A program made the translations under genes and the position numbers. From an uncultured bacterium (GTDB lineage: Bacteria > Omnitrophota > Gorgyraeia > Ghiorseimicrobiales > Ghiorseimicrobiaceae): a DNA stretch of 32,877 nt. The notes beneath the pieces were generated by a model. The model saw only the letters and a program-made list of their open reading frames with translations. It did not search any database and was not told the origin of the DNA. Each line of letters begins with the position of its first letter. Position 1 is the first letter of the stretch. This document shows positions 16,563 to 23,980 of the stretch, piece after piece. Location: contig CAJVXN010000023.1 in NCBI GenBank assembly GCA_913009335.1, positions 1 to 32,877 on the forward strand, written 5' to 3'.

Positions 16563-16796
16563 TTACATTTTTTCTAGTGCTTTGTTTATTATAGGTGAAA
16601 TTGACTCTGCTTCTTTTTTTGATAGTCTTCCTAACTTAGCGAAAATCCAATCACCTGAGGCTCTTTTTATCTGACGCGAGATTTGAAGTTTTGACTCTGC
16701 GTTATTATAAGAAAACACACTCACGGTTATTTTGGCATCTTCGAAATCAACACTTTCCGAAAATAGTTCCTCATCTAAACTCTTATCATAAGGCAT
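16563..16796 (-). CDS. Small conserved-looking hypothetical protein (77 aa)
   Basis: Not recognised. A 77-residue, acidic-N-terminal, soluble protein with no cysteine, no signal peptide and no membrane helix. Predicted pattern is a beta-rich first half (DAKITVSVFSYNNAESKLQISRQI) followed by a helix (LSKKEAESISPIINKALEKM). It is judged real because an AAAGGAG site stands at good spacing before the ATG at 16796. It sits between a lipoprotein gene upstream and the GltD-like gene downstream, flanked on both sides by folded repeats, so operon membership is unclear. Confidence 0.6.
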   Translation of the reverse strand: MPYDKSLDEELFSESVDFEDAKITVSVFSYNNAESKLQISRQIKRASGDWIFAKLGRLSKKEAESISPIINKALEKM

Positions 16797-16822
16797 ATTA
16801 TTTTTCTCCTTTCAATGAACGC

Positions 16823-16855
16823 ATAGCTTACGCAGGCTTAGCCTGCGCAAGCTAT
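16823..16855. repeat. Perfect hairpin with TTA loop
   Basis: ATAGCTT (16823-16829) and AAGCTAT (16849-16855) flank a 7-bp stem CGCAGGC/GCCTGCG at 16831-16847 with a TTA loop, giving a 33-nt hairpin with one internal A-C mismatch. No U-tract follows on either strand. It has the same GCTTAGC centre as the hairpin at 4557-4577. Confidence 0.55.
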
Positions 16856-16958
16856 AGGCGTGAATTGATCCCGCCGAATACAAAAAAATCATCACAGATA
16901 ATTTTCGAGCATACTATGAGGCGGGGTAAATTTAACATATTCAGAATTATACAACTCT

Positions 16959-17345
16959 TTATTTTATCTGCCATGAAACCAATTTTTCATCTTCACTAAA
17001 ATACAAATAAACTTTTTCCGTATTAAAATACTTAAGCGGCTCAGTAAATATTAAAACTTTATCTGCCTGACTAATATCTGAATCCTTAATAAGAATAGGT
17101 TCACCGTAAAGCTTCTTGATATCCAATTCACTTAAGCCTGCTTTAATAGTATCATCTTTTACAGCTTTTTTTAAACTGTTGAAATTTTTTCTATCTAATT
17201 CTATTATTTTATCCTGGACATCTCTTTCCGCGGCAAGAGCTTCTAAAGTATCTATCGCCTGCGCCCTGTCCCTGCGAAAGCATCCTGAAAATAAAAAACA
17301 GGCTAAAAATAAAAAAATAATATTTCTTATAATTATTACCCTCAT
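16959..17345 (-). CDS. Small outer-membrane-type lipoprotein, BamE-like C-terminus
   Basis: A 128-residue lipoprotein. The signal peptide ends in the lipobox LFSGC (cysteine 22), giving acylation at that cysteine; the next residues are FRRDR, with no aspartate inner-membrane retention signal. A charged helical segment (about residues 30-70) leads to a C-terminal alpha/beta part with LDIKKLYGEPILIKDS and EKVYLYFSEDEKLVSWQI, resembling the 'gkPd...wyY....l' pattern of BamE/SmpA-like folds. That resemblance is weak and the function is unknown. ATG at 17345 overlaps the ybaB stop by 4 bp, so the two genes are translationally coupled. Confidence 0.72.
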   Translation of the reverse strand: MRVIIIRNIIFLFLACFLFSGCFRRDRAQAIDTLEALAAERDVQDKIIELDRKNFNSLKKAVKDDTIKAGLSELDIKKLYGEPILIKDSDISQADKVLIFTEPLKYFNTEKVYLYFSEDEKLVSWQIK

Positions 17346-17638
17346 AAACCCGGTATATTAATTCCGGCAACGCTTTTCATCTTATCCGCTGCCAAACTTT
17401 GAGATTTCTTTACCGCCTCATTAAAACAATCAAGCAGATCTCTGGATAAACGGTCCTTATTTTCCGCACTTATCAAAGACTCAGCGATAGTTAAAGATTT
17501 CAATTTTTGATCTCCGCCAATTACCATCTTAATCTGACCGCCAGCTGCCTCTACTTCAACGGAGGAAGCCTCCAGCTCCTTCTTGACCTGCTTCATTTTA
17601 CCCTGCAATTCAAACAATTGCTTCATTTTATCAAGCAT
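17342..17638 (-). CDS. ybaB: Nucleoid-associated protein, YbaB/EbfC family
   Basis: A 98-residue DNA-binding protein of normal family length. The N-terminal helix LDKMKQLFELQGKMKQVKKE is followed by the three-stranded sheet (VEVEAAGGQIKMVIGGDQKLKSL) with the AGGG-type turn replaced by AGGQ, and a C-terminal helix ending in AADKMKSVAGI. Family dimers bind and compact DNA. The ATG at 17638 is chosen over the TTG one codon earlier because AAAGGAG lies 8 bp upstream of it. In most bacteria ybaB follows dnaX and precedes recR; here it is instead paired with a lipoprotein gene. Confidence 0.9.
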   Translation of the reverse strand: MLDKMKQLFELQGKMKQVKKELEASSVEVEAAGGQIKMVIGGDQKLKSLTIAESLISAENKDRLSRDLLDCFNEAVKKSQSLAADKMKSVAGINIPGL

Positions 17639-17799
17639 CAAAAACTCTCCTTTCCTTAAACCCAGAATTTGATAGAATACTTATTATATTATAAATACTA
17701 CCAATTTAACAGAGGTTTTTTAACCTGCAGAAGGTACAAAATAAGCTTACTGTTTTTTCTTTTTTACTAAGTATAGTGGGGATTTTAAGGATACTATCT

Positions 17800-18216
17800 T
17801 TATTCGCCGATAATTTTTACCATCACTCTTTTTTTACGCTGTCCGTCAAATTCACCGTAAAAAATCTGTTCCCATGGCCCAAAATCAAGCCTACCGCCTG
17901 TTATGGCGACAACGACTTCTCTGCCCATTATAGTTCGCTTCAGATGAGCATCAGCATTATCTTCACCTCCTAGATTATGCTTATATTTATCAGGGGTATA
18001 AGGAGCTAACTTCTCTAGCCATGCTGAGAAATCCTGATGCAACCCGCCTTCATCGTCATTGATAAATACGCTTGCTGTAATATGCATTGCGTTAACAAGA
18101 CAAAGGCCTTCTTGTATTTGAGTTTTTTTAAGTATAGTATCAACCTGTGGGGTAATATTTACTAACTCCACGCGTTTGGAAGTAGTAAAATAAAGATACT
18201 CTCTGTATGATTTCAC
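17800..18216 (-). CDS. yjbQ: YjbQ/UPF0047 family protein (secondary thiamine-phosphate synthase-type)
   Basis: A 138-residue single-domain protein of the UPF0047 fold. Conserved blocks are present: [20 protein letters not shown], the [18 protein letters not shown] histidine-rich cleft, [27 protein letters not shown] and RVMVKIIG at the C-terminus. Members have weak thiamine-phosphate synthase activity, but the true role is unsettled. The frame extends to a TTG at 18234; the GTG at 18216 gives [10 protein letters not shown], the usual family start, with AAGGAAGGA upstream. It follows the membrane protein at 18276-18779, with a CCCGC/GCGGG hairpin (18241-18262) between them. Confidence 0.9.
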   Translation of the reverse strand: MKSYREYLYFTTSKRVELVNITPQVDTILKKTQIQEGLCLVNAMHITASVFINDDEGGLHQDFSAWLEKLAPYTPDKYKHNLGGEDNADAHLKRTIMGREVVVAITGGRLDFGPWEQIFYGEFDGQRKKRVMVKIIGE

Positions 18217-18275
18217 CCCGTCCTTCCTTCCCAAGCTTATCCCGCCCTTTAGGAAGAGCGGGGTTCACATTAACC

Positions 18276-18779
18276 TCACTTAAAAATACCCGCGCCCAGA
18301 GAATAAACAACACTAATTCCTATAAAATGAATTAGCCACCATCCATCAAACAAAAATCTAAAACACTGCGGGAACTTACAATTTAGTTCTATTCTCTCGG
18401 GATAATAGTTTTCAAATATAGCTTTGCCAATAAAAAATTTAGAAAAAAGTATCAATGAATCAGCTAGAGTAGTGCCTAATAAAACTTTAGAAATATGAAA
18501 ACCACCCTCCCAGCTGATAATAGACAGATGACTCATCATAATAATACCAAAAATTACTGCTAGCCCATTTAAAAGATAGGCCAGGCCTGAGGTGTTTCGT
18601 TTTAAAAACAAACAAGGTATAACGACAATACTTAAAATGCCGATAATTACAGGCGTTAGATAAGTCCAGCTAAAAACTCCCTCAATAAATACCGGATGTA
18701 TTCTAAGATGAAGAAGTAATCCGCCCAAAGACATAGCTCCAAGCGCTAATATAAGACTGCCGCGTAATCTATCCTCCAT
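18276..18779 (-). CDS. Uncharacterised integral membrane protein
   Basis: A 167-residue protein with about four to five hydrophobic segments (LILALGAMSLGGLLLHL, TPVIIGILSIVVIPCLFL, LLNGLAVIFGIIMMSHL, TTLADSLILFSKFFIG, LIHFIGISVVYSLGAGIF). No catalytic or transport motif is recognised. Histidines in or beside the membrane segments (H24, H28, H84, H94 region) could bind a metal or haem, but spacing does not match a known family. The ATG at 18779 has GGGAGGAGAGG just upstream. It lies between the cytochrome locus and yjbQ; the 290-bp gap upstream (18780-19069) shows no gene. Confidence 0.7.
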   Translation of the reverse strand: MEDRLRGSLILALGAMSLGGLLLHLRIHPVFIEGVFSWTYLTPVIIGILSIVVIPCLFLKRNTSGLAYLLNGLAVIFGIIMMSHLSIISWEGGFHISKVLLGTTLADSLILFSKFFIGKAIFENYYPERIELNCKFPQCFRFLFDGWWLIHFIGISVVYSLGAGIFK

Positions 18780-19069
18780 CCTCTCCTCCCATCTCTATTT
18801 ATCTTCCTTGCGCAATAAACAATAAATAACAATAACACTTACTCGCAGACAGAATATTTACTTTGTGCTAATTATATCACCAAAGAATCCATGAAGAAAG
18901 TCAATTTAAAAAACAATACTATCACGATAATTGTACGCTTTTGTATTCAGACTCTTTTGCTGTTAAGGTTAAACCTCAACAAGCGCACACTTTATCTTGC
19001 ATTATCTAAAGGAAAAACTTCTTAGGGGAAGAGGTGATAGAAATTACTGACGCTTTTACCAATTGGAGC

Positions 19070-19648
19070 TTATAGAGTAAATTCTTTTATCTTTTCATCA
19101 AGCTCGCGGCTTACGGATAAAAGCGCATCTTTTAAAGAAGATAATTCTTCCTGAGAAAGATTGTTTAAATCGTTGATTTTTTCTGATAAATTTTTTAGTT
19201 TTTCTATCTTCCCGCTAAAACCCTTAATGCGGGAGCCTAAACCCCGAAGAATACTATTTATTATCTGTGACAACTCCTGAATTGTATCTTTGTTGCGAAA
19301 TTTTACCTCCACGCTTAAATCGCCACCGGCAATCTTTTCAGATAAAGCTTTAAGCCGGTAAATCGGCCCGGCAACAGAATGCGTAAAAACCACTACCAGT
19401 AAAGACGCTCCCAGAAGCCCGATAGCATTAACCAAAATTAATCCGGGAAGAAGAAGCTGCATAGTACTCTTGATTATAGAATGCGCCTGAAATAATTCAT
19501 TAGTTAAGCTCTTATTGCCGATAAAATAAAATACTGCACCCGAAGCTAACATGACAAAAATCAAGATTAAATAAATCCGCAGCATCAATATCGGCTGAGA
19601 ACTATCTTTTAGGAAAAACTTTCTTCTTTTGAATTTTTTTGCCTCCAT
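19070..19648 (-). CDS. Membrane HAMP-domain protein without an output domain
   Basis: A 192-residue inner-membrane protein. A basic N-terminus is followed by a first helix (about 23-43), a short extracytoplasmic loop of about 20 residues, a second helix (about 66-88), then a HAMP domain (HSVAGPIYRLKALSEKIAGGDL, with the conserved proline and the late glutamate) and a coiled coil to the C-terminus. There is no kinase, methyl-accepting, cyclase or other output module, and the loop is too small for a normal ligand-binding domain. ATG at 19648 is preceded by AAGGAGG. It is the last gene downstream of the cytochrome cluster, 148 bp away across a folded repeat. It may relay a membrane signal to a separate protein. 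Confidence 0.82.
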   Translation of the reverse strand: MEAKKFKRRKFFLKDSSQPILMLRIYLILIFVMLASGAVFYFIGNKSLTNELFQAHSIIKSTMQLLLPGLILVNAIGLLGASLLVVVFTHSVAGPIYRLKALSEKIAGGDLSVEVKFRNKDTIQELSQIINSILRGLGSRIKGFSGKIEKLKNLSEKINDLNNLSQEELSSLKDALLSVSRELDEKIKEFTL

Positions 19649-19673
19649 GCTTAATCCTCCTTGAATGACGAAA

Positions 19674-19793
19674 CAATTTACGGAGTATTAAAGACGTAAA
19701 TTGTAAGTCGGAATTCAATCCTTGACATCAAGAATGTCAAGGATAAATTCGGACAAACGGCTTACATCACTTACGCTATGTAAGTCGTGTCCT
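19674..19793. repeat. Nested palindromic element between HAMP and cytochrome genes
   Basis: Three stems in series: CAATTTACG/CGTAAATTG (19674-19703), a perfect 11-bp stem ATCCTTGACAT/ATGTCAAGGAT (19718-19744) enclosed by near-complementary GTCGGAATT and AATTCGGAC (19706-19754), and CTTACAT/ATGTAAG (19761-19784) inside GGACA...TGTCC. The last part has the same outline as the elements at 7131-7286 and 16516-16557. It may also stop transcription from the cytochrome operon, but no U-tract is seen. Confidence 0.55.
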
Positions 19794-19796
19794 TAT

Positions 19797-20222
19797 TTAC
19801 AAATCTTCATGACAACTCAAACATAAATCCATATTATTAACAAACGGTAATTGATATCTATAATCTGAGCTGTGCGGTAAATGACAACTAGATACACACG
19901 TCATTGTATCATTAGTATTCGGATCTATAATCCCATCCCCTACAGGATGAGAACGCCCTAACGCCTCCTCAGGATGACAGCCAAGGCAAGTATCAAAATT
20001 CGGCTTAATTTCTTCTGTGTGCGTTGCTTCATCGTAAGATGAATGGCATGATTTACATTTTCCCTCTTTTATTAACGGATGTGGAAAACTTTTCATCAAA
20101 CTAAAGATTTCTGCGTGACACTTAAAACATTCGTAGGCAGTGCGGCTATCCTGACTAGCAGAATAAGCAACAATGATAATAAAAAATATACTGGATAAAA
20201 TAAATATTTTTCTAAGCGTCAT
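19797..20222 (-). CDS. Small periplasmic multihaem cytochrome c (four CxxCH plus one CxxxCH)
   Basis: A 141-residue exported protein with an N-terminal hydrophobic signal (IFILSSIFFIIIVAYSAS). Haem-attachment motifs in order: CFKCH, CKSCH, CLGCH, CVSSCH and CLSCH. The fourth has three residues between the cysteines instead of two. Extra histidines (HPLIKEG, SHPVGDG, LPHSSD) could be distal ligands for bis-histidine haems, as in the cytochrome c3 and doubled-CXXCH families. The start ATG at 20222 overlaps the stop of the CsgG-like lipoprotein gene, indicating coupled translation. It probably shuttles electrons in the periplasm to or from the larger cytochromes upstream in the same operon. Confidence 0.88.
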   Translation of the reverse strand: MTLRKIFILSSIFFIIIVAYSASQDSRTAYECFKCHAEIFSLMKSFPHPLIKEGKCKSCHSSYDEATHTEEIKPNFDTCLGCHPEEALGRSHPVGDGIIDPNTNDTMTCVSSCHLPHSSDYRYQLPFVNNMDLCLSCHEDL

Positions 20223-21103
20223 TTTATATCTTCTTGGTACTGTTTTTCAACTTTTTCGTATAATTTCTTATAATCTCCTTTTATCTTAAGCCTTTCGCCT
20301 TCCGGAGTAGATGTAAGAATCTCTTTCTCCATCTCTTTTATCTCTTTTTTTTCGGCTTCCTTTATAGCACTTTTTATCGCAGTAAGTCTTTCAGGGGTCT
20401 CTTGGAGTATTGCTTTTTTAGAAACTGCTACTTTTTCCGGCTCTTTTTTTTTAACACTCTGACCATTGCGTAAAATAACTAAACTCCCCTTTCTACCCCT
20501 AACCACCTTAACCAATGAATGAATTATATCTTTTATAATAATATCTGTTAACTTACTTATCGAATCCACCCTACCCATGCCAAATAGAGTAACCCTATCA
20601 TCGCCTCTCCTATGATGATTTGCCGCCCAAACAATAGAACCATCATGGGTGGAGACAAGCCGCATGCTAATTGAAACCTCCGGAACAAATATTTTTTCAC
20701 CCAGCATTGTACTTGAATCTATCTTATATTCTTCAACCACACCCATTAATAAAACATCCACCCCTATTAACTGACCGATCTTCTTTATATTCTCTAAAGA
20801 TAAATCTTCATCTTTTCGCACCTTCGCAACCTTTATGGCGCGTTGAACTTCTCCCATTTCAATAACATCAAAATAACCGCTACTTAGAAGAGGGGTTATT
20901 AGAGAATTCGCAATCTTTTTATCGGCATCTCTTGCTGAGGTAAGATTCGTAAATGGCATAATGCCTACCTTTGCATGCCTCTCCGGAGAAAAAGGTTTGA
21001 GGCGAAAATAACTAGAAGGACCGCTTGCGCATCCGGATAAAAAAGTAGCAAGTAAAAAATAAACACTAAAAATTAAAGCTTTAGATTTTCTGGTGCTTCT
21101 CAT
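20219..21103 (-). CDS. CsgG/GNA1162-like outer-membrane-associated lipoprotein
   Basis: A 294-residue lipoprotein. The signal peptide ends in LATFLSGC; the following ASG has no inner-membrane retention aspartate. The core (about residues 45-200) follows the CsgG/TolB-N-like pattern: KVGIMPFTNLTSARDADKKIANSL, SSGYFDVIEMGEVQRAI, IGQLIGVDVLLMGVVEEYKI, VSISMRLVSTHDGSIVWAANHH. Such domains occur in curli secretion pores and in lipoproteins of poorly known function. The C-terminal 90 residues are lysine/glutamate-rich and probably helical. An in-frame ATG at 21115 exists, but GGAGGA lies just before the ATG at 21103, so that start is preferred. Its place between two cytochrome genes suggests a role in assembling or anchoring the outer-membrane complex. 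Confidence 0.82.
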   Translation of the reverse strand: MRSTRKSKALIFSVYFLLATFLSGCASGPSSYFRLKPFSPERHAKVGIMPFTNLTSARDADKKIANSLITPLLSSGYFDVIEMGEVQRAIKVAKVRKDEDLSLENIKKIGQLIGVDVLLMGVVEEYKIDSSTMLGEKIFVPEVSISMRLVSTHDGSIVWAANHHRRGDDRVTLFGMGRVDSISKLTDIIIKDIIHSLVKVVRGRKGSLVILRNGQSVKKKEPEKVAVSKKAILQETPERLTAIKSAIKEAEKKEIKEMEKEILTSTPEGERLKIKGDYKKLYEKVEKQYQEDIK

Positions 21104-21130
21104 ATATTCCTCCATATTCTATATAATCAA

Positions 21131-21176
21131 TCCTTCGATTTCACTCAAGATAATGGTGAGCGAAGTCAAGCCATTA
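21131..21176 (+). repeat. Dispersed repeat copy 3
   Basis: TCCTTCGATTTCACTCAAGA followed by TAATGGTGAGCGAAGTCAAG and CCATTA; the ends pair as a TAATGG/CCATTA stem. It overlaps the TAA stop codon of the 11-haem cytochrome gene. Compare 2442-2487 and 16438-16494. Confidence 0.55.
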
Positions 21177-22130
21177 ATTATGACACGTATTACATATATT
21201 ATTTATACTATGTTTTAACAATTTACTGAAGTTTGAACCATGCGGCCTATGGCATTCTTTGCATTCTACACGTCTAAAAGGATGGTCCGTACCTTTTGTC
21301 TCAGGATGCCTTCCCCCTTTTATAACAACATCTCTGTGACAATCTTTACAGGCACGATCGCCGTCTTTTTTAAGCATTTTATCGTACCTGCTGCTGTGCG
21401 GATTATGACAATCAGTGCATTTAATCTGCCGCTCTCTTAACGGATGCGTATAAGGATACTTGAATTCCAATTCCTGCGAGGTATGGCAAAAAAGGCATCT
21501 CTCAATTTGCTCTTCAATATCCTGACTTATTGTGCGCAATTTATGCAACTCATGACAATCTAAGCATGTTAAATCAGATAAACCATGTTCAGAATCAATA
21601 AAATCATCTGCCTCCCGCTCATGACAGATAGAGCAATCAACAGATAAATCCGTTTTAAATAAACCTAAATCTTCATCTAAATTTTCTTCTTTTAAGACCC
21701 CTCCTTTAAAGGTATCAGGCCTGTGCCCGTTAGGGTAATGGTCTATCCCTGTGGATAAATGCACGATGTGACACTCATAACATGCAACCTCATCATGTAA
21801 ATTCGCAACCATGCGAAAACGTTCGCTTACATCCCTATCTTTTTCCTGATGACAAGAAAGACAAACCGCATTTGCCTTTTTAAAACCTAGATTTCCGAGA
21901 TGCATAATATTGTTTTTTTTGTTATCATCGCTTAAATGCCCCTCTGTGCCACCATGACATATAGCGCATCCTCCGTTTTCAGAATGTGTCGTAAGCATAA
22001 AAGTTTCTGTCTCTATTTTATGACAAAAGAGACATTCATCAGAGGCATAAATACTACTCGCACTAAAAAAACAAATTAAAAATTCCAGTAATATAATTTT
22101 ATATTTTAGCATCTTCATAATTTCAATCAT
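21174..22130 (-). CDS. MtrA-sized undecahaem cytochrome c (11 CxxCH)
   Basis: A 318-residue exported cytochrome. After a signal peptide (ILLEFLICFFSASSIYAS) there are eleven CxxCH motifs: CLFCH, CAICH, CLSCH, CYECH, CSICH, CLDCH, CLFCH, CTDCH, CKDCH, CKECH and CNTCH, which ends one residue before the C-terminus. Several occur as doubled motifs (CTDCHNPHSSRYDKM, CKECHRPHGSNFSKL). Size and haem number are close to the decahaem MtrA/PioA/DmsE cytochromes that plug an outer-membrane barrel. The gene directly upstream, 27 bp away, encodes a 601-residue beta-barrel, so an MtrAB-like electron conduit is the best reading. ATG at 22130 is preceded by GAGGG. Homology to MtrA itself was not tested. Confidence 0.88.
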   Translation of the reverse strand: MIEIMKMLKYKIILLEFLICFFSASSIYASDECLFCHKIETETFMLTTHSENGGCAICHGGTEGHLSDDNKKNNIMHLGNLGFKKANAVCLSCHQEKDRDVSERFRMVANLHDEVACYECHIVHLSTGIDHYPNGHRPDTFKGGVLKEENLDEDLGLFKTDLSVDCSICHEREADDFIDSEHGLSDLTCLDCHELHKLRTISQDIEEQIERCLFCHTSQELEFKYPYTHPLRERQIKCTDCHNPHSSRYDKMLKKDGDRACKDCHRDVVIKGGRHPETKGTDHPFRRVECKECHRPHGSNFSKLLKHSINNICNTCHN

Positions 22131-22157
22131 TGGTTACCCTCTTTAAAATATTATAGA

Positions 22158-23963
22158 CTAAAACCGCATAGAGAGCAAACTTTCAATTGTGGTCGAATCA
22201 TAACTATTTGAAGAAGTCACCTCATCAGCATAATCGATAAGAGAAACCCGAAAACTAAATACGGCGTTCTTCGTAAATCTATACTTGATGTTGCTTAAAA
22301 TCGTTACTTTATCAGTAGGGCTATCTCCTGTAACATCGCGCTTTTGAAGCCGTAATGAAAAATCAAATTTACCCATGTTGTAAAATGCAGCTATATCAAA
22401 TAAATTTTCATCCGAGGAAACTGCTCCGCTTGAAGTAATTAACTCGTATTCAGTAGAAAGCTTCAGGTTTTCCAAAAGATTTATATTAAATTCCACAGAA
22501 TTAAGCAATCTTTTTGATAAGGCTGAATCGGATGTCCCCGTGGTTTTCTGCGCGCTTGTTCTTAGTGATACGTTTAAAAAAGAAAGCGGATCAAAGTTAA
22601 AATTTGAACTAATAGTATCAGTCTTGGTAAATGCGCCTGTTGAAGGATTGTCTGTTTTACTGCTATCTCCCTGTAAGAATAAAAACATTTTTTGCTTTGG
22701 CCTGTATTGCAGAGACCCTGATAATGATTTTGTATCAGATTCAATCAAGGAAGTAAAAGTATTTTTTTGTTTTGTATTTGAAAAATTTGCTCCTAATCTA
22801 AGCGAATCAACAGGTTCAAGTGATACGTCAGAATAAATTTTGGTATCCTTTATGTTTTCCGATAAAGATGTGCTGGTTTTATCCGTTACCTCATATCCCG
22901 TTTGGATACTGACCTGCGAGAGCGGAGAAAGCCTTAACACAATACTCTGCTCGCTGATGTCTGAATCAATATCTAAAAGATCTCGCTGTTTATCCTCCTC
23001 TTCTTTCTTATATGAAAGCTCCAAATCTATTTGTTTATTCGGTTCAAAATTCAATATTATCTCATTAGATTGATTTGTAATATCTTCCCCTGTATCGGAA
23101 TTTTTATCTGTTCGCAAGCTTACCCCGTCGCGAATTCTTATCTCTTTTAACGGCTTAAAGCTAAACTCAACTCTTGAATCACGGGATTTTAATTCACTGT
23201 CATTATCGATATCGACATCCTTGTTCTCTTCAATAAAACCCGAGATACTAAAAGAATCTCTTGGTTTATAAAATACCTCCATGCTTAAATCCGTGCTATC
23301 CACATCACTTCTTGTCCCTAGCTTGTCATCAAAATCAATCTCCCTGTATTCGGCGCTAAAAGTTAACGCACCGGTATCAACATTAAATCTTACCTGCTGT
23401 GTTTCTGTCTCCTCTCCTGTAACAGTACCTAAAAGTAAATCTTTTCTTTCCTTGTTTTCAAAGCTATACTCAAGCGAACAGGCCCGGCTAATAAGAAGCC
23501 TACTATCATATTTTTTGGTGATTGTATGTATGAGCGACTGTGGCTCAACCGTTCCGGAAAAAAATATTTCTTCATCTGTTTCACTCTTACTTAATGTCTC
23601 AATTCTTAAAGCCCTACCATAATCAAAGCGCAGCTTATTTTCAAAATCAGTATCGTTTTTTCGATATACATCGTTTAAAGACGCACCCAGAAAGCCATTA
23701 ATCTTACCTTGCTTAAACATACCTCCCTCAAGGTATAATCTATATTTTTGAGCTAAACTAACCCCGCTTGAGGATTGAGTCGGCTCAGGATCACGCTGAA
23801 AATCACTAACTTTATATTCCACTTCCGCATTTATGTTTAATCGTTCTCCGGGATTAGCATAAACACTTTTGCAAAAATATAAAAAAGTACACAGAGATAT
23901 CCCTATAATTAAAACTATACCTTTTACCTCCTTCGTAGTATTTATTATTGATTTACTCTGCAT
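22158..23963 (-). CDS. Outer-membrane beta-barrel, probable MtrB-like partner of the cytochrome
   Basis: A 601-residue exported protein. The signal peptide (IVLIIGISLCTFLYFCKSVYA, residues about 16-36) precedes a long series of alternating beta strands separated by polar turns rich in D, S, T and K (for example IDLELSYKKEEEDKQRD, LNVSLRTSAQKTTGTSDS, FDFSLRLQKRDVTGDS). The protein ends in SLLSMRF, with a C-terminal phenylalanine typical of BAM substrates. About 26-28 strands would fit, the size of MtrB/PioB barrels. The N-terminal CXXC of Shewanella MtrB is not visible. It lies between the 13-haem and 11-haem cytochrome genes with 17- and 27-bp gaps, hence the same transcript. The alternative is a generic porin of unknown use. 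Confidence 0.78.
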   Translation of the reverse strand: MQSKSIINTTKEVKGIVLIIGISLCTFLYFCKSVYANPGERLNINAEVEYKVSDFQRDPEPTQSSSGVSLAQKYRLYLEGGMFKQGKINGFLGASLNDVYRKNDTDFENKLRFDYGRALRIETLSKSETDEEIFFSGTVEPQSLIHTITKKYDSRLLISRACSLEYSFENKERKDLLLGTVTGEETETQQVRFNVDTGALTFSAEYREIDFDDKLGTRSDVDSTDLSMEVFYKPRDSFSISGFIEENKDVDIDNDSELKSRDSRVEFSFKPLKEIRIRDGVSLRTDKNSDTGEDITNQSNEIILNFEPNKQIDLELSYKKEEEDKQRDLLDIDSDISEQSIVLRLSPLSQVSIQTGYEVTDKTSTSLSENIKDTKIYSDVSLEPVDSLRLGANFSNTKQKNTFTSLIESDTKSLSGSLQYRPKQKMFLFLQGDSSKTDNPSTGAFTKTDTISSNFNFDPLSFLNVSLRTSAQKTTGTSDSALSKRLLNSVEFNINLLENLKLSTEYELITSSGAVSSDENLFDIAAFYNMGKFDFSLRLQKRDVTGDSPTDKVTILSNIKYRFTKNAVFSFRVSLIDYADEVTSSNSYDSTTIESLLSMRF

Positions 23964-23980
23964 TTACCTTCTTAATTTAA

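Noticed and set aside
22540-23622. Plus-strand ORFs rich in serine, leucine and valine
   Set aside because: Antisense shadows of the beta-barrel gene; the serine/valine richness follows from its strand composition.
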